NCBI RefSeq assembly: GCF_004920405.1
Contig: NZ_RFLV01000006.1
Coordinates: forward strand, 124,001-188,000
Length of the DNA: 64,000 nt
Source: Pseudomonas leptonychotis
GTDB lineage: Bacteria > Pseudomonadota > Gammaproteobacteria > Pseudomonadales > Pseudomonadaceae
Direction: 5' to 3'
Of the stretch, positions 9,311-17,782 are shown one piece after another. Position 1 is the stretch's first letter. Each line of letters starts with the position of its first letter. A model generated the notes under the pieces. It was not told where the DNA came from and searched no databases. It saw only the letters and a program-made list of their open reading frames with translations. Made by a program: the position numbers and the translations under genes.

Positions 9311-9415
9311 CGAAGTATGATCGAATCGTTTAAACACCGGAGCTGGGCATCAGCAAATAAATCCTAGCTCGGCGACCACACCTACAGACGATCAGCTGCA
9401 GGTGCGTTTAGCTCA

Positions 9416-10909
9416 TCAAGAAGCCAGCTTGCGCTCAACCTCGTCGAACTGAGCCACCAAGGCAGCTTCAGGTTCATCAGTCATCAGGCTCACAACGATG
9501 ATGGCAATGGTTGCCAGGATAAAGCCTGGGATTATCTCGTACAGACCGAACACACCACCCAGACCAGCCAATTGCTTCCAGATCACCACGGTCACGCCAC
9601 CCAGAACGATACCGGCAAGAGCCCCGTTACGGTTCATACGCTTCCAGTACAGCGACAGCAGGATAGCCGGACCAAAGGCCGCCCCGAAGCCTGCCCATGC
9701 GTAGGAAACCAGCCCAAGTACGGTGGTATCCGGGTTCATGGCCAGCACCAAGGCGATGATGGCAATCAGCACTACCGCGCCACGACCCACCCACACCAGC
9801 TCAGCATCACCCGCATCTTTCTTGAGGATGGCTTTGTAGAAGTCTTCGGCCAAAGCCGAGGAGCTCACCAGCAACTGCGAATCGGCAGTCGACATGATTG
9901 CAGCCAATACAGCGGCCATCAGAATGCCAGCCACTACCGGGTGGAACAGGCTGTTAACCAGCACCATAAATACGGTTTCGGCATCGGCCAGATCAGTTTC
10001 CAGATAACCCACCGCGACCCAACCAATGGACAGCGCCGCGAACAGGGTCAAAGCAGTCCAGCTAACGGCAATGCGACGAGCTGTCGGCATGTCTTTGTCA
10101 TCAGCAATCGCTTTGAAGCGCGCCAGAATATGCGGCTGACCGAAGTAGCCCAAACCCCAGCCCAGCAGGGAAAGAATGGCAATAATGCCCAGCGGCTGAC
10201 CTTTAACATCATTGAAGAAGGTCAGCATTTCCGGGTTTTTCGCAGCAATCGCCAGGTGAGCGGCTTCAACACCGCCTACCGCGTTAAGGGCGAACACCGG
10301 CACCAGCACCAACGCTGCAGCCATCAGCAAGCCTTGCACCACGTCAGTCCAAGCCACTGCCAGAAAACCACCGAACAGCGTGTAGGACACCACGGCAACA
10401 GTGCCGACCACGACTGCAATCTGGTAGTTGAAGCCGAATACGGTTTCAAACAGCTTGCCTGCAGCCACCAGACCGGAGCTTGCATAGAACAGGAAGAACA
10501 GCAAAATGAAGATCGCCGACACCACACGCAGAGCACGGGATTTGTCGTTGAAGCGATTTTCGAAGTAGGACGGCATGGTGACCGAGTCGTTCGCAGTGTG
10601 CGAGTAAACGCGCAGACGACGCGCCACAAACAACCAATTGAGCCAAGTACCCGCCAATAGGCCGATAGCGATCCAGGTGGCTTCAAAGCCTGCAACCAAG
10701 GCATAGCCTGGCAGACCCAGCAGCAGCCAGCCGCTCATGTCGGAAGCGCCAGCTGAAAGCGCAGCGGTGGTTGGGCCAATGGAGCGGCCGCCGAGGATGT
10801 AGTCGGATAGATTGCTGGTACGTTTGTAGGCAACCAAGCCCAACCACAGCATCAGTATTAGGTAGACCACGAAGGTCACCCCTACAACAAAAACGTTCTG
10901 CTCGTTCAT
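9416..10909 (-). CDS. putP: Sodium/proline symporter PutP
   Basis: A 497-residue inner-membrane protein with about 13 hydrophobic segments, of the sodium:solute symporter family. The motif SAGASDMSGWLLLGLPGYA (52-70) is the PutP signature and contains the Asp/Ser residues (Asp57, Ser59) that help bind sodium and proline. The later STADSQLLVSSSAL motif supplies the second sodium-site Ser/Thr. It imports proline with sodium. putA, usually close to putP, is not in this window. The leader carries an AACAACAA motif directly before the ATG, suggesting Hfq/Crc repression. A terminator follows. Confidence 0.93.
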   Translation of the reverse strand: MNEQNVFVVGVTFVVYLILMLWLGLVAYKRTSNLSDYILGGRSIGPTTAALSAGASDMSGWLLLGLPGYALVAGFEATWIAIGLLAGTWLNWLFVARRLRVYSHTANDSVTMPSYFENRFNDKSRALRVVSAIFILLFFLFYASSGLVAAGKLFETVFGFNYQIAVVVGTVAVVSYTLFGGFLAVAWTDVVQGLLMAAALVLVPVFALNAVGGVEAAHLAIAAKNPEMLTFFNDVKGQPLGIIAILSLLGWGLGYFGQPHILARFKAIADDKDMPTARRIAVSWTALTLFAALSIGWVAVGYLETDLADAETVFMVLVNSLFHPVVAGILMAAVLAAIMSTADSQLLVSSSALAEDFYKAILKKDAGDAELVWVGRGAVVLIAIIALVLAMNPDTTVLGLVSYAWAGFGAAFGPAILLSLYWKRMNRNGALAGIVLGGVTVVIWKQLAGLGGVFGLYEIIPGFILATIAIIVVSLMTDEPEAALVAQFDEVERKLAS

Positions 10910-10910
10910 A

Positions 10911-10918
10911 TTGTTGTT
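10911..10918 (-). promoter_or_regulatory. Hfq/Crc-type CA motif before the putP start codon
   Basis: The minus strand reads AACAACAA one base before the putP ATG, an exact fit to the AANAANAA catabolite-repression motif bound by Hfq with Crc in Pseudomonas. It covers the ribosome landing zone, where only a weak GAGAA is present. The function is inferred from the motif and position. Confidence 0.6.
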
Positions 10919-11346
10919 CTCGTGTTGGCACGGCTCAGACCGTGATTCTAATTTTAAGCGGCCACTGTAACGACCACTGTATTGAAACCACCAACCAGAC
11001 GCACGCGAGCCAGTGGCAGCAAAACCTCAGCAAACACATTAGGAGCGCATCCTTATGTGACTGCTGTTTTGTATTGGTTTTAGCGCAAATATGTAGATAC
11101 AACCAAGGTAACCCGGTCAAAACCTGCACACCACGCAAATCGAGCACGAAATTTAGTGGCATAGGCATGACTGCTTCTTACAAAAAGCTCTGGAGTTTTT
11201 GCAAAAACCTCCAAGCCAGGAACTTCCTGTAAACACCTGTTTGAAGCACAAAGCCGTAGCGCTCAATCATCACGGCCATCCATCGGCGTTATACCAAACG
11301 GGTAACGGCCATCTAGACTGCCCTTATTAGAGGCTGGAGGTGTACG
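10919..11346. other. putP / HDOD-gene divergent intergenic region
   Basis: 428 bases with no convincing gene. On the putP side the octamer CCACTGTA occurs twice (10962-10969 and 10974-10981, 12-base period), next to TAAAAT (minus strand), a possible -10 element. Further on is an inverted repeat GGAG-TTTTTGCAAAAA-C-CTCC at 11192-11212, whose centre TTTTTGCAAAAA is palindromic. No good -35/-10 pair could be fixed for the rightward gene. The repeats could be operators for proline-linked control, but this is speculative. Confidence 0.35.
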
Positions 11347-12204
11347 TTGCCGAGCGAAACATCCGATTACTCAATCTACCGGCGTGTTGTCTCGCAATTG
11401 ATGCAGGGCGAAGAGCAATTACCCAGCCTGCCAACCATTACCTTGGATATCCGTCGCGCCTTGGGCGACCCCAATGTATCGCTCAGTGCCTTGGTACGCC
11501 TTATCAGCCGCGATCCGGCACTCAGTGCCTTGCTGATAAAACACGCTTCCAGCGCGCTATATCGCCACACCGCTGCGCCTAAAACTCTGCTGGAAGTGAT
11601 CAGCCGGCTCGGTCTGGCCGACGTTGACCGGATTACCATGGTGCATAGCATCAAGAGTCTTTTCACCCTGCACAGTCCCGGCCATAAACGACTGTTTGTC
11701 GAGACCTGGAGGCGCTTAGCGATCAAGGCCAGTACCAGCGCCGTGCTGGCCCGCTTACTTAGCAATGTCACCGCTGAGCATGCCCTGTTGGCCAGCCTGC
11801 TCAGTGAAGTGGGCACCCTGGCCGTACTCTCGGCGTTCCGCAGTGAGAACGTCACGCCCTCCAGCGAGCTGTATTACAAGCTGTGCCAGGAATACAGCAA
11901 ATCGCTGAGCATTATCGTGTTGAAAAAATGGTCGGTGCATAACGACTATATCGAAATCGTTCGTGACTCCGGCAACTGGCAACGCAGCCCTGGGCATAGC
12001 CTGCAATTGCTCGATCTGGTCAACTTGGCGCTCTACCATGCCATCAAGGAATACAGCCCAGCTGCTGAGTTACCGCCACTGCAAGATCTGGCGGTCTACC
12101 AGAAGCTGATGCCACCGCAGGACTTTATTGGTGAGAACGGCGAACTCAGCCTGGTGATCAGTCACCGCGCCGACATCCTGGCAATTGCCCAGACGTTGCG
12201 TTGA
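11347..12204 (+). CDS. HDOD domain protein
   Basis: A 285-residue protein dominated by an HDOD domain (about 20-220), the HD-related output fold without catalytic metal residues that is common in Pseudomonas signalling. Recognisable pieces are LPSLPTITLDIRRAL, ISRDPALSALLIKHASS and LLEVISRLGLADV. The start is TTG at 11347-11349, supported by GGAGG six bases upstream. It stands alone, without a linked receiver or GGDEF domain, so the partner and output are unknown. A second, clearly different HDOD protein lies at 35334-36170. Confidence 0.82.
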   Translation: MPSETSDYSIYRRVVSQLMQGEEQLPSLPTITLDIRRALGDPNVSLSALVRLISRDPALSALLIKHASSALYRHTAAPKTLLEVISRLGLADVDRITMVHSIKSLFTLHSPGHKRLFVETWRRLAIKASTSAVLARLLSNVTAEHALLASLLSEVGTLAVLSAFRSENVTPSSELYYKLCQEYSKSLSIIVLKKWSVHNDYIEIVRDSGNWQRSPGHSLQLLDLVNLALYHAIKEYSPAAELPPLQDLAVYQKLMPPQDFIGENGELSLVISHRADILAIAQTLR

Positions 12205-12310
12205 ACCCGTGCGATCCATGAGCGCTGTTCGCTGCACAGCCCCTTTCGGGTCGCACTAAAACGCGATGATCGCAGCGCGCTGCCGACGCTCAGCCGAGCA
12301 AAAAGAGCCT

Positions 12311-12733
12311 CTACCGATCAATTATTTGCGCACGCATGGGCGCAAGCCGCGCCAGCAGTCGGTTCTGCGCGGGCATATTGACGCCTTGGGCGCTCATCGC
12401 ATCCTGCAGGTTCTCCACCAAGGCATTGAAATCACTCGGTGTAAGGTGTTGGCCCTTGTGGCTTTCTTCCATGCTGTCGCCGGTGTAACTGCATGGGCCG
12501 CCGGCTTCGACGCAGATCTGCTCCACCAGCTTGTCGCGCAGGCGCACGATGTCGATGTTCTCAAAGTGCCGAACGATGCGTGGGTCCGCGGCTATATTCA
12601 GCAACATGCCTTCGACAATGCGGGTAATCCCAGCCTGCTCACCGAGCTCATGATAGAGACTGGCGTCTTTCGGTGGCTGCTGGGCACAAGCAGCCACCAT
12701 TAGGACAACGACTATCAGCAACAGGGTACGCAT
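12311..12733 (-). CDS. Truncated hemoglobin (group I) lipoprotein
   Basis: A 140-residue protein with a short signal sequence and a lipobox ending at Cys16 (VAAC), so it is likely a lipoprotein. The rest matches group I truncated hemoglobins: SLYHELGEQAGITRIVEG, DPRIVRHFENID, GGPCSYTG and then MEESHKGQHLT, where His92 is the expected proximal heme ligand. Such globins bind O2 or NO. A membrane-anchored, exported truncated globin is unusual, since most are cytosolic. It is the last gene of a four-gene operon, two bases after the DUF3034 gene, so it probably works in the periplasm with the cupredoxin-like protein and the membrane EAL protein. Confidence 0.83.
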   Translation of the reverse strand: MRTLLLIVVVLMVAACAQQPPKDASLYHELGEQAGITRIVEGMLLNIAADPRIVRHFENIDIVRLRDKLVEQICVEAGGPCSYTGDSMEESHKGQHLTPSDFNALVENLQDAMSAQGVNMPAQNRLLARLAPMRAQIIDR

Positions 12734-12735
12734 GC

Positions 12736-13593
12736 CTAGAAACTCCCCTGCACGGACAGATACACGCCATCTTGATTATCCAGCGTGGCGATCTCGCCGA
12801 GGCGTGCATAAGCCAGCACCACGGCCAGATGCTTGTTGGGGAAATAGCCGAGAAACAGATCAGCCCAGTCACTCTCCCCAGCAAAGCTGAGGTTATCCGG
12901 TTTCTCGCGGTACTCCACACCCAACGCCCAACGCGGGTTGAACAAGACGGCCAACGAACCCTCTTTAAGCACAGAGTGGCGATCACGGCGATCACCGCCA
13001 AAACCAAGCAGCCCCAGTTCATTGGCACGACTGTAACGGACACCGCCATTAAGTAGCAGGTTGTAGCCAAAGGCACCGCCAAGGATCAAGCGGCTGGCGC
13101 TGATATAGCCTTCGGTGTCTTCACTACGCTGTGCGCCAATCAGGCTAGGGATCAGGAAATCCTTCTGCCGCTTGTGCTGAATACCCACTGACACCTGCGG
13201 CAGCTGCTCATAGATCAGGTCTCCGAACAGACGCACCTTTAGGCCAAAAACATCCTGACTTAGGCTGTTCTCTGGCAGATTGAGATTGTGCGCGAGCGTG
13301 CCCAAGTCAAAGCGCTGGCGCGCGTAGGACAGCTCAATACGGTTATCAAACGATGCACCAACGCCGGCCACATCCAGTCGGTAATCACCGGTTTCTACAC
13401 GTGTGGCAAATACATCCGCGCCCCACTCGCCACGTTCGCCATAACCAGAAAGCACCGCCCAAGGTGTAATGCCACCACCCGCCGCCCCTTCGATACTGCT
13501 GGCGCCGCCGGTGGCCAACAAACGACCATCGGACCAGGCCAGATTGGTCAGCAAGCCAAGTAACAGCAAAACGGCGCGGGGCAAATTTGTCAT
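12736..13593 (-). CDS. DUF3034 family exported protein, probable outer-membrane barrel
   Basis: A 285-residue protein with a signal peptide (about 1-21, cleavage near AWS) followed by alternating polar/hydrophobic strands and a final aromatic Phe (VQGSF). This suggests an outer-membrane beta-barrel. The start GGASSIEGAAGGGITPWA is typical of DUF3034 proteins, whose function is not established. The ATG overlaps the stop codon of the upstream EAL gene by four bases (ATGA), so the two are translationally coupled. It may act as an outer-membrane channel or anchor for the system encoded by this operon. Confidence 0.75.
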   Translation of the reverse strand: MTNLPRAVLLLLGLLTNLAWSDGRLLATGGASSIEGAAGGGITPWAVLSGYGERGEWGADVFATRVETGDYRLDVAGVGASFDNRIELSYARQRFDLGTLAHNLNLPENSLSQDVFGLKVRLFGDLIYEQLPQVSVGIQHKRQKDFLIPSLIGAQRSEDTEGYISASRLILGGAFGYNLLLNGGVRYSRANELGLLGFGGDRRDRHSVLKEGSLAVLFNPRWALGVEYREKPDNLSFAGESDWADLFLGYFPNKHLAVVLAYARLGEIATLDNQDGVYLSVQGSF

Positions 13594-15932
13594 GATTCAT
13601 GCACCACGCTTGCGGCGGCGTGCCTGTGTAGCGCCATCCACGCTTCAAAGGCTTTGGCGGCCAAGGGTCGGCTGATCAAGTAGCCCTGGGCCGTGTCGCA
13701 ATTCCAGCGCGTCAGCAGCAGTAAACTGCGTTCAAACTCGACGCCTTCAGCGACTACCTTTAGGCCCAAGCTGTGACTCATCTCGATGGTTGAGCGCACG
13801 ATGACCGAGTCTTCGCTGCCGTCATCTAGATCCCGGATAAACGATTGATCGATTTTCAACTCTTGCACCGGCATGCGCTTGAGCTGAGCCAGGGACGAGT
13901 AGCCCGTGCCAAAGTCATCCACTGACAGGCTAATTCCGCAGTCACGCAGGCCATGCAACACCTGAAGAGCGACCTCGGGGTTGAGCATCACCCCGCTTTC
14001 GGTGATTTCGAAAATCAACTGCTCGGGTGACACGTGATAGTCGGTTAACAGTTTGCTAACTCGCCCCGGCAACTGCGGATCGAGCAGGTCTTCGGTTGAA
14101 ATATTCAGCGACACCTGCACGTGCAAACCGCGCCCTGCCCATTCACACAACTGACGCATGACCTCCTCAATCACCCAGGTAGTCAGCAACTGGATGCTGC
14201 CGGTGCGTTCGGCCAGCGGAATAAACTCCCCAGGTGAAACCATGCCCAACTCAGGATGCTGCCAACGCAACAAGGCTTCCGCCTGGCGCACCTGACCGTC
14301 GGCAATATCCAGTTTTGGCTGATAGTGCAGCAGCAATTCAGCTTTGCCTGGGGCATGGCGCAGATCACGAATCAGACGGATCTGCCGCTGTTGAGCATCA
14401 TCACGGCCGCGCTGGTAGACCTGCAAATGGCTGGCCATGCCCGCGGCATCCTGCATGGCGATGGTTGCCCGGCGCAGCAACTCTTCAGGAGCGTTACCAT
14501 CTACTGGATAGCCGGCAATGCCGATACGGCACTCCAAGGCAAAATCATGGGTGCCTACGCGCAGAGGCTTGAGCAATAGTTGCTGCACCTTGTCGGCGAT
14601 GGCGATCGCACTGTCGCTGTCGGTATTTTCCAGCAGCAAAAGAAACTCATCGCCGATGATCCGCGCGACACTATCACCTGGGCGCAAAACCGCCTGCAGC
14701 CGTCGACTCAGTTGTTGCAAGGCCAGGTCACCGCCTTCGGGGCCAAGGCTTTCATTAATCGCGCGGAAATTGGCAATTCCCAAATAAAGCAGCGCCGTAG
14801 AACGGCCGGCAGTGATGGCGCTGCCCAGACGTTCCAAGGCCAGAGTGCGGTTGGGCAAGCCGGTCAGCGGGTCATGCAGGGCATTGTGCGCCAGCTGTCG
14901 CTCACGCTCGGCGATGCCTTGTTGCATCGCCTTGAAGGCCATAGCCAAACGGCCCAACTCGTCACTGCGGCGTAGGTCCAAACTGACCAGATAATCACCC
15001 TGACGCACCCGCTCGGCGACAGCAGCCAGTTGTTTTACCGGTTGCGAGACTGAGCGCGCCAGCAATAAAGCGCCGCCCAGCGAAGCGCTCAACGCCACCA
15101 GAGCAATCAACAGAATGTTCTGATCAAGCGGTGCAAACGCCTGTTGCGCCTGACTCAAGGACTTGTGCAATAGCGCACGCACCTCAAAGCCGTCACCACT
15201 GGCCAGTACCAGGGCTTGATTGAGGTAGGATTCAGCTCCGATCAGGCTGACCGCATCACTCGCCAGTTCAGCCATGTTGTCTTGCAGCAGCTCAAGCTGT
15301 TGCGGTTGCAGGGTACTGATCCAGATATCAGCCACACCGGTCTGAGTCGCCAGCAGGGTCAAATCCAGGTGAGTCAACTCACGCAATTCGGCGGCGAACA
15401 CATCGTCAACCTGAAAGCCCATCATCACCCGCGCAATGGGCAGTGGCGCGCTGACCGTGGCCTGCACCAGCAAGTAAATTTTGTCGGCAATCGGCATCAG
15501 AAATATTTGCACGCCTTCGCGCTGGCGCTGCATCACCTGAGTGCTCAAGCGTTCGGCAGTCTCACCACTGATTTGCCGGTCGCTGCTGATTTCCAGATTG
15601 CCATCCAGGCTCAGCATCATCACAGCACTGGCATTGATCCGCGCCCCATGATTAGCCAGCGCCGAACGAATAGTTTCAGTATCACCACTGGCCACAGCAT
15701 CTTTGAAGCCAAAATCAGCAGCCAGTACCTGCACCGCGTCATGCAACTGTCGGCCGCGCACGTCGAGCAACTGCTGGAAAACCAGACTACCTACATCCAA
15801 TTGCTCACGCGCTTGGCCGCGCACTGCCGCATTGGTCGCTGTTTGCACAGCCCCATAAAGCGCACCGATTACAACCAGCAACAGCAGTACCAGTACGCCG
15901 GCAATGCGCGCTTGAAAACTATTGCGCAGCAT
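13590..15932 (-). CDS. Membrane GGDEF/EAL protein, probable c-di-GMP phosphodiesterase
   Basis: A 780-residue inner-membrane signalling protein. Membrane segments near 8-30 and 273-292 enclose a periplasmic sensor of about 240 residues (Cache-like), followed by HAMP (about 295-345), GGDEF (about 360-510) and EAL (about 535-770). The cyclase signature is IGDEF at 426-430 instead of GGDEF, so it is probably inactive, although an RxxD inhibitory site (RPGD) remains. The EAL side keeps AEALLRW (EAL at 552-554), ITESGVM and DDFGTGYSSL, so phosphodiesterase activity is likely. The start is ATG at 15930-15932, with AAGAAGG six bases upstream. Earlier in-frame starts lack this. It overlaps the cupredoxin gene by 14 bases. 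Confidence 0.87.
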   Translation of the reverse strand: MLRNSFQARIAGVLVLLLLVVIGALYGAVQTATNAAVRGQAREQLDVGSLVFQQLLDVRGRQLHDAVQVLAADFGFKDAVASGDTETIRSALANHGARINASAVMMLSLDGNLEISSDRQISGETAERLSTQVMQRQREGVQIFLMPIADKIYLLVQATVSAPLPIARVMMGFQVDDVFAAELRELTHLDLTLLATQTGVADIWISTLQPQQLELLQDNMAELASDAVSLIGAESYLNQALVLASGDGFEVRALLHKSLSQAQQAFAPLDQNILLIALVALSASLGGALLLARSVSQPVKQLAAVAERVRQGDYLVSLDLRRSDELGRLAMAFKAMQQGIAERERQLAHNALHDPLTGLPNRTLALERLGSAITAGRSTALLYLGIANFRAINESLGPEGGDLALQQLSRRLQAVLRPGDSVARIIGDEFLLLLENTDSDSAIAIADKVQQLLLKPLRVGTHDFALECRIGIAGYPVDGNAPEELLRRATIAMQDAAGMASHLQVYQRGRDDAQQRQIRLIRDLRHAPGKAELLLHYQPKLDIADGQVRQAEALLRWQHPELGMVSPGEFIPLAERTGSIQLLTTWVIEEVMRQLCEWAGRGLHVQVSLNISTEDLLDPQLPGRVSKLLTDYHVSPEQLIFEITESGVMLNPEVALQVLHGLRDCGISLSVDDFGTGYSSLAQLKRMPVQELKIDQSFIRDLDDGSEDSVIVRSTIEMSHSLGLKVVAEGVEFERSLLLLTRWNCDTAQGYLISRPLAAKAFEAWMALHRHAAASVVHES

Positions 15933-16608
15933 CGCGAGCCTTCTTGAACGCATCACCAAAGGCACTGGCCGGCGCACTCGGTGCTGCTTGGGCAGCGGGG
16001 GCCTGCATCGCCACGGTAAAGCGCTGTTGCTTAGCGGCTTCAGTCAACTGCAACTCTCCCGCCGCCTGCGGCAACATACCCGGCGCTTGTGGGTGCCAAA
16101 GGCTTGCTGTGTAGCTGCCCGCAGGTAGCTGATCGAGGGTCACACGCCCGTGTTCATCGCTGACGGCAAACCAAGGGTCGTCGGTGACATAGATGTAGCC
16201 CACCATCCAGTCGTGGATATTGCAACCGAGCACCACCACACCAGGGCTATCAAAGACTACCGGGGCACTTGGCGTGCCTTGGTACAGACGCAACTCAAAG
16301 CGCTTGGCCAGGGAAAAGGAATAGACGTGATGGCGGATATTGTCGCTATTAGGAAACGCCACAGACGTACCGCTGCGCACCGCCAATACAGTGGGTGCGA
16401 ACTGCTGCGAACGTTGATCCATGATGGCTGTCCCTGGCTCAGCGACAGACCCTGTCGCACTGCGCAGGGTGAGCACGGCATTGGCCAGCGGCTGCCCTTG
16501 TTCATCCACCAATTCAGCCTGCAGGTTGCCAGCCTGTAGCGGCGTACTGAGCAGCCATACACTCAGTAACGAAAGCGCAAACGATAGATGCAGGTGCTTG
16601 TTTATCAA
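15919..16608 (-). CDS. Cupredoxin-like periplasmic protein (methylamine-utilisation type)
   Basis: A 229-residue protein with a signal peptide (about 1-26, LQA end). A cupredoxin fold with likely type 1 copper ligands is visible: His94 (IRHHVYSF), then Cys129, His132 and Met135 in GCNIHDWM. A carboxypeptidase-like beta-sandwich follows (GRVTLDQLPAGSYTASLWHP). Databases often label these as methylamine utilisation proteins, but no methylamine dehydrogenase gene is near. A Pro/Ala-rich linker and a charged tail end the protein. As first gene of the operon with the EAL protein, it may sense copper, redox state or NO in the periplasm. That role is inferred from gene order. Confidence 0.8.
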   Translation of the reverse strand: MINKHLHLSFALSLLSVWLLSTPLQAGNLQAELVDEQGQPLANAVLTLRSATGSVAEPGTAIMDQRSQQFAPTVLAVRSGTSVAFPNSDNIRHHVYSFSLAKRFELRLYQGTPSAPVVFDSPGVVVLGCNIHDWMVGYIYVTDDPWFAVSDEHGRVTLDQLPAGSYTASLWHPQAPGMLPQAAGELQLTEAAKQQRFTVAMQAPAAQAAPSAPASAFGDAFKKARDAAQ

Positions 16609-16697
16609 AGCGAGTCGTCCTCAGGTGCACACTTGACTATGAAAAGCATCCTTGCCCAAGCACAGCAAATGTCTCAGTGGTCGCAGCTTAGCTCGCC

Positions 16698-16715
16698 ACG
16701 TGAAGAAGTTCACGT
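16698..16715. promoter_or_regulatory. Inverted repeat upstream of the cupredoxin/EAL operon
   Basis: ACGTGAA-GAAG-TTCACGT is a perfect 7-base inverted repeat with a 4-base spacer. It lies 90 bases before the cupredoxin start codon, in the only intergenic gap upstream of the operon (16609-16781). It has the form of a dimeric repressor/activator site, but the regulator is unknown. Confidence 0.45.
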
Positions 16716-16781
16716 TTCGCCGCCCCCACCATACCGTTTATCGCCAGCAACCCAGTTAAGTCGCCCCACCTAATCGGGTAC

Positions 16782-17534
16782 TTATTCGGCGCAGCGTAGA
16801 CGCTTGGGAGTCAGACCAAGGTAGCGGCGCATGGCTGTGGTCAGGGCGCTCTGACTGGAAAAACCACACTCTTCAGCAATGCGGATCAGCGGTAAGCCGC
16901 TCTCGCGCAACAGGCGCACGGCACGGTCAAGGCGGGTTTTCAGTAAGTACTGATGCGGCGTCAGACCGACACAGTCTTTGAATTGCGCATGAAAATGGCT
17001 GGGACTGAGGCAAGCCACCTGCGCCAGTTCGGCCACACTGATGCGCCGCGCCAGGTGCTTGATAATGTAACTGTCCAGTCGCTCCACGTTCAGCGGTCCA
17101 CTAGCACGTGCCTGGGGCTCACCGAACAGTCGCAAGTGCAAGGCGCGCAGCAATACCCCCCCCAACGCACGGGGCAGCAGCGGGTCAGAGCCGTAACGCT
17201 CAAGTTCTGCACCGGCATAACTCAATAGGTTTTGAAAATCAGCATCCAGTTGTGGATAACGCGGGGTATCGAACAAACGGGTCAGAAGCTGCAGGTCTTC
17301 ACTGGAGGTGCCCTGCTCATCCAGATCAATGATCAACATGCGGTTAGCACCCATACCGGCAAACTGGTGATCGGCATCCCCCGGCACTAAGCAGGCGCGC
17401 ATGCGACACACCTCGCCCCCACGACCATTGACCTCAAACTCAGCACGCCCTGCCAGCGACAATACCAGCTGGTGATGGTCATGAGTGTGTTCGTGGGCTT
17501 GGTCATCAAGACGAATCAGACGCGCATTGAACAT
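16782..17534 (-). CDS. AraC family transcriptional regulator
   Basis: A 250-residue regulator with an N-terminal cupin-like sensor (DDQAHEHTHDHHQLVLSLAG) and two C-terminal helix-turn-helix motifs (RRISVAELAQVACLSPSHFHAQFK; IRIAEECGFSSQSALTTAMRR, each shown in part). The C-terminal GLTPKRLR matches the AraC/XylS signature. The His-rich HEHTHDHH suggests a metal or small-ligand pocket. The start is taken as ATG at 17532-17534 (MFNARLIRL). The ribosome site is weak, and a longer start at 17627 cannot be excluded. Directly upstream is a 21-base-period direct repeat that could be its own operator. Target genes are not clear; the neighbours are the cupredoxin operon and a divergent membrane protein. 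Confidence 0.8.
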   Translation of the reverse strand: MFNARLIRLDDQAHEHTHDHHQLVLSLAGRAEFEVNGRGGEVCRMRACLVPGDADHQFAGMGANRMLIIDLDEQGTSSEDLQLLTRLFDTPRYPQLDADFQNLLSYAGAELERYGSDPLLPRALGGVLLRALHLRLFGEPQARASGPLNVERLDSYIIKHLARRISVAELAQVACLSPSHFHAQFKDCVGLTPHQYLLKTRLDRAVRLLRESGLPLIRIAEECGFSSQSALTTAMRRYLGLTPKRLRCAE

Positions 17535-17535
17535 T

Positions 17536-17570
17536 AAAGGTGCAACCCTGTATGACAGAGGTGCAACTTT
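17536..17570. promoter_or_regulatory. Direct repeat with 21-base period beside the AraC gene
   Basis: AGGTGCAAC occurs at 17538-17546 and again at 17559-17567. Extending each to 14 bases gives 11 matches. The 21-base period puts both copies on the same face of the helix, as in AraC-family half sites. It sits immediately before the chosen start codon, suggesting autoregulation. Confidence 0.5.
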
Positions 17571-17782
17571 AACCGTTTGCCCGGTAAAACTGCAGCCTGC
17601 ACGACAAATGGGCGCCACGCGCCCCAAAAAATAGCCACCTACTTGAAAGCGCCCAAATACAGGGCAAACAGCCGACCTGTGATGCTGTGAAACCGCCTGA
17701 AATAGGGGCTTACGTCGCCTGGCAAGGGATTTGCTCAGTTCGCCAGCCCCTTGCGCATCGTTCGGGTTCAGGAAACCAGCTT

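Noticed and set aside
9572..10660. 362-codon plus-strand frame opposite putP
   Set aside because: Antisense to a conserved transporter; composition rich in Gln, His and Arg and no recognisable domain.
12736..16608. Methylamine utilisation operon
   Set aside because: The cupredoxin-like protein is often given that label, but no methylamine dehydrogenase, mauA-type or accessory gene is present.
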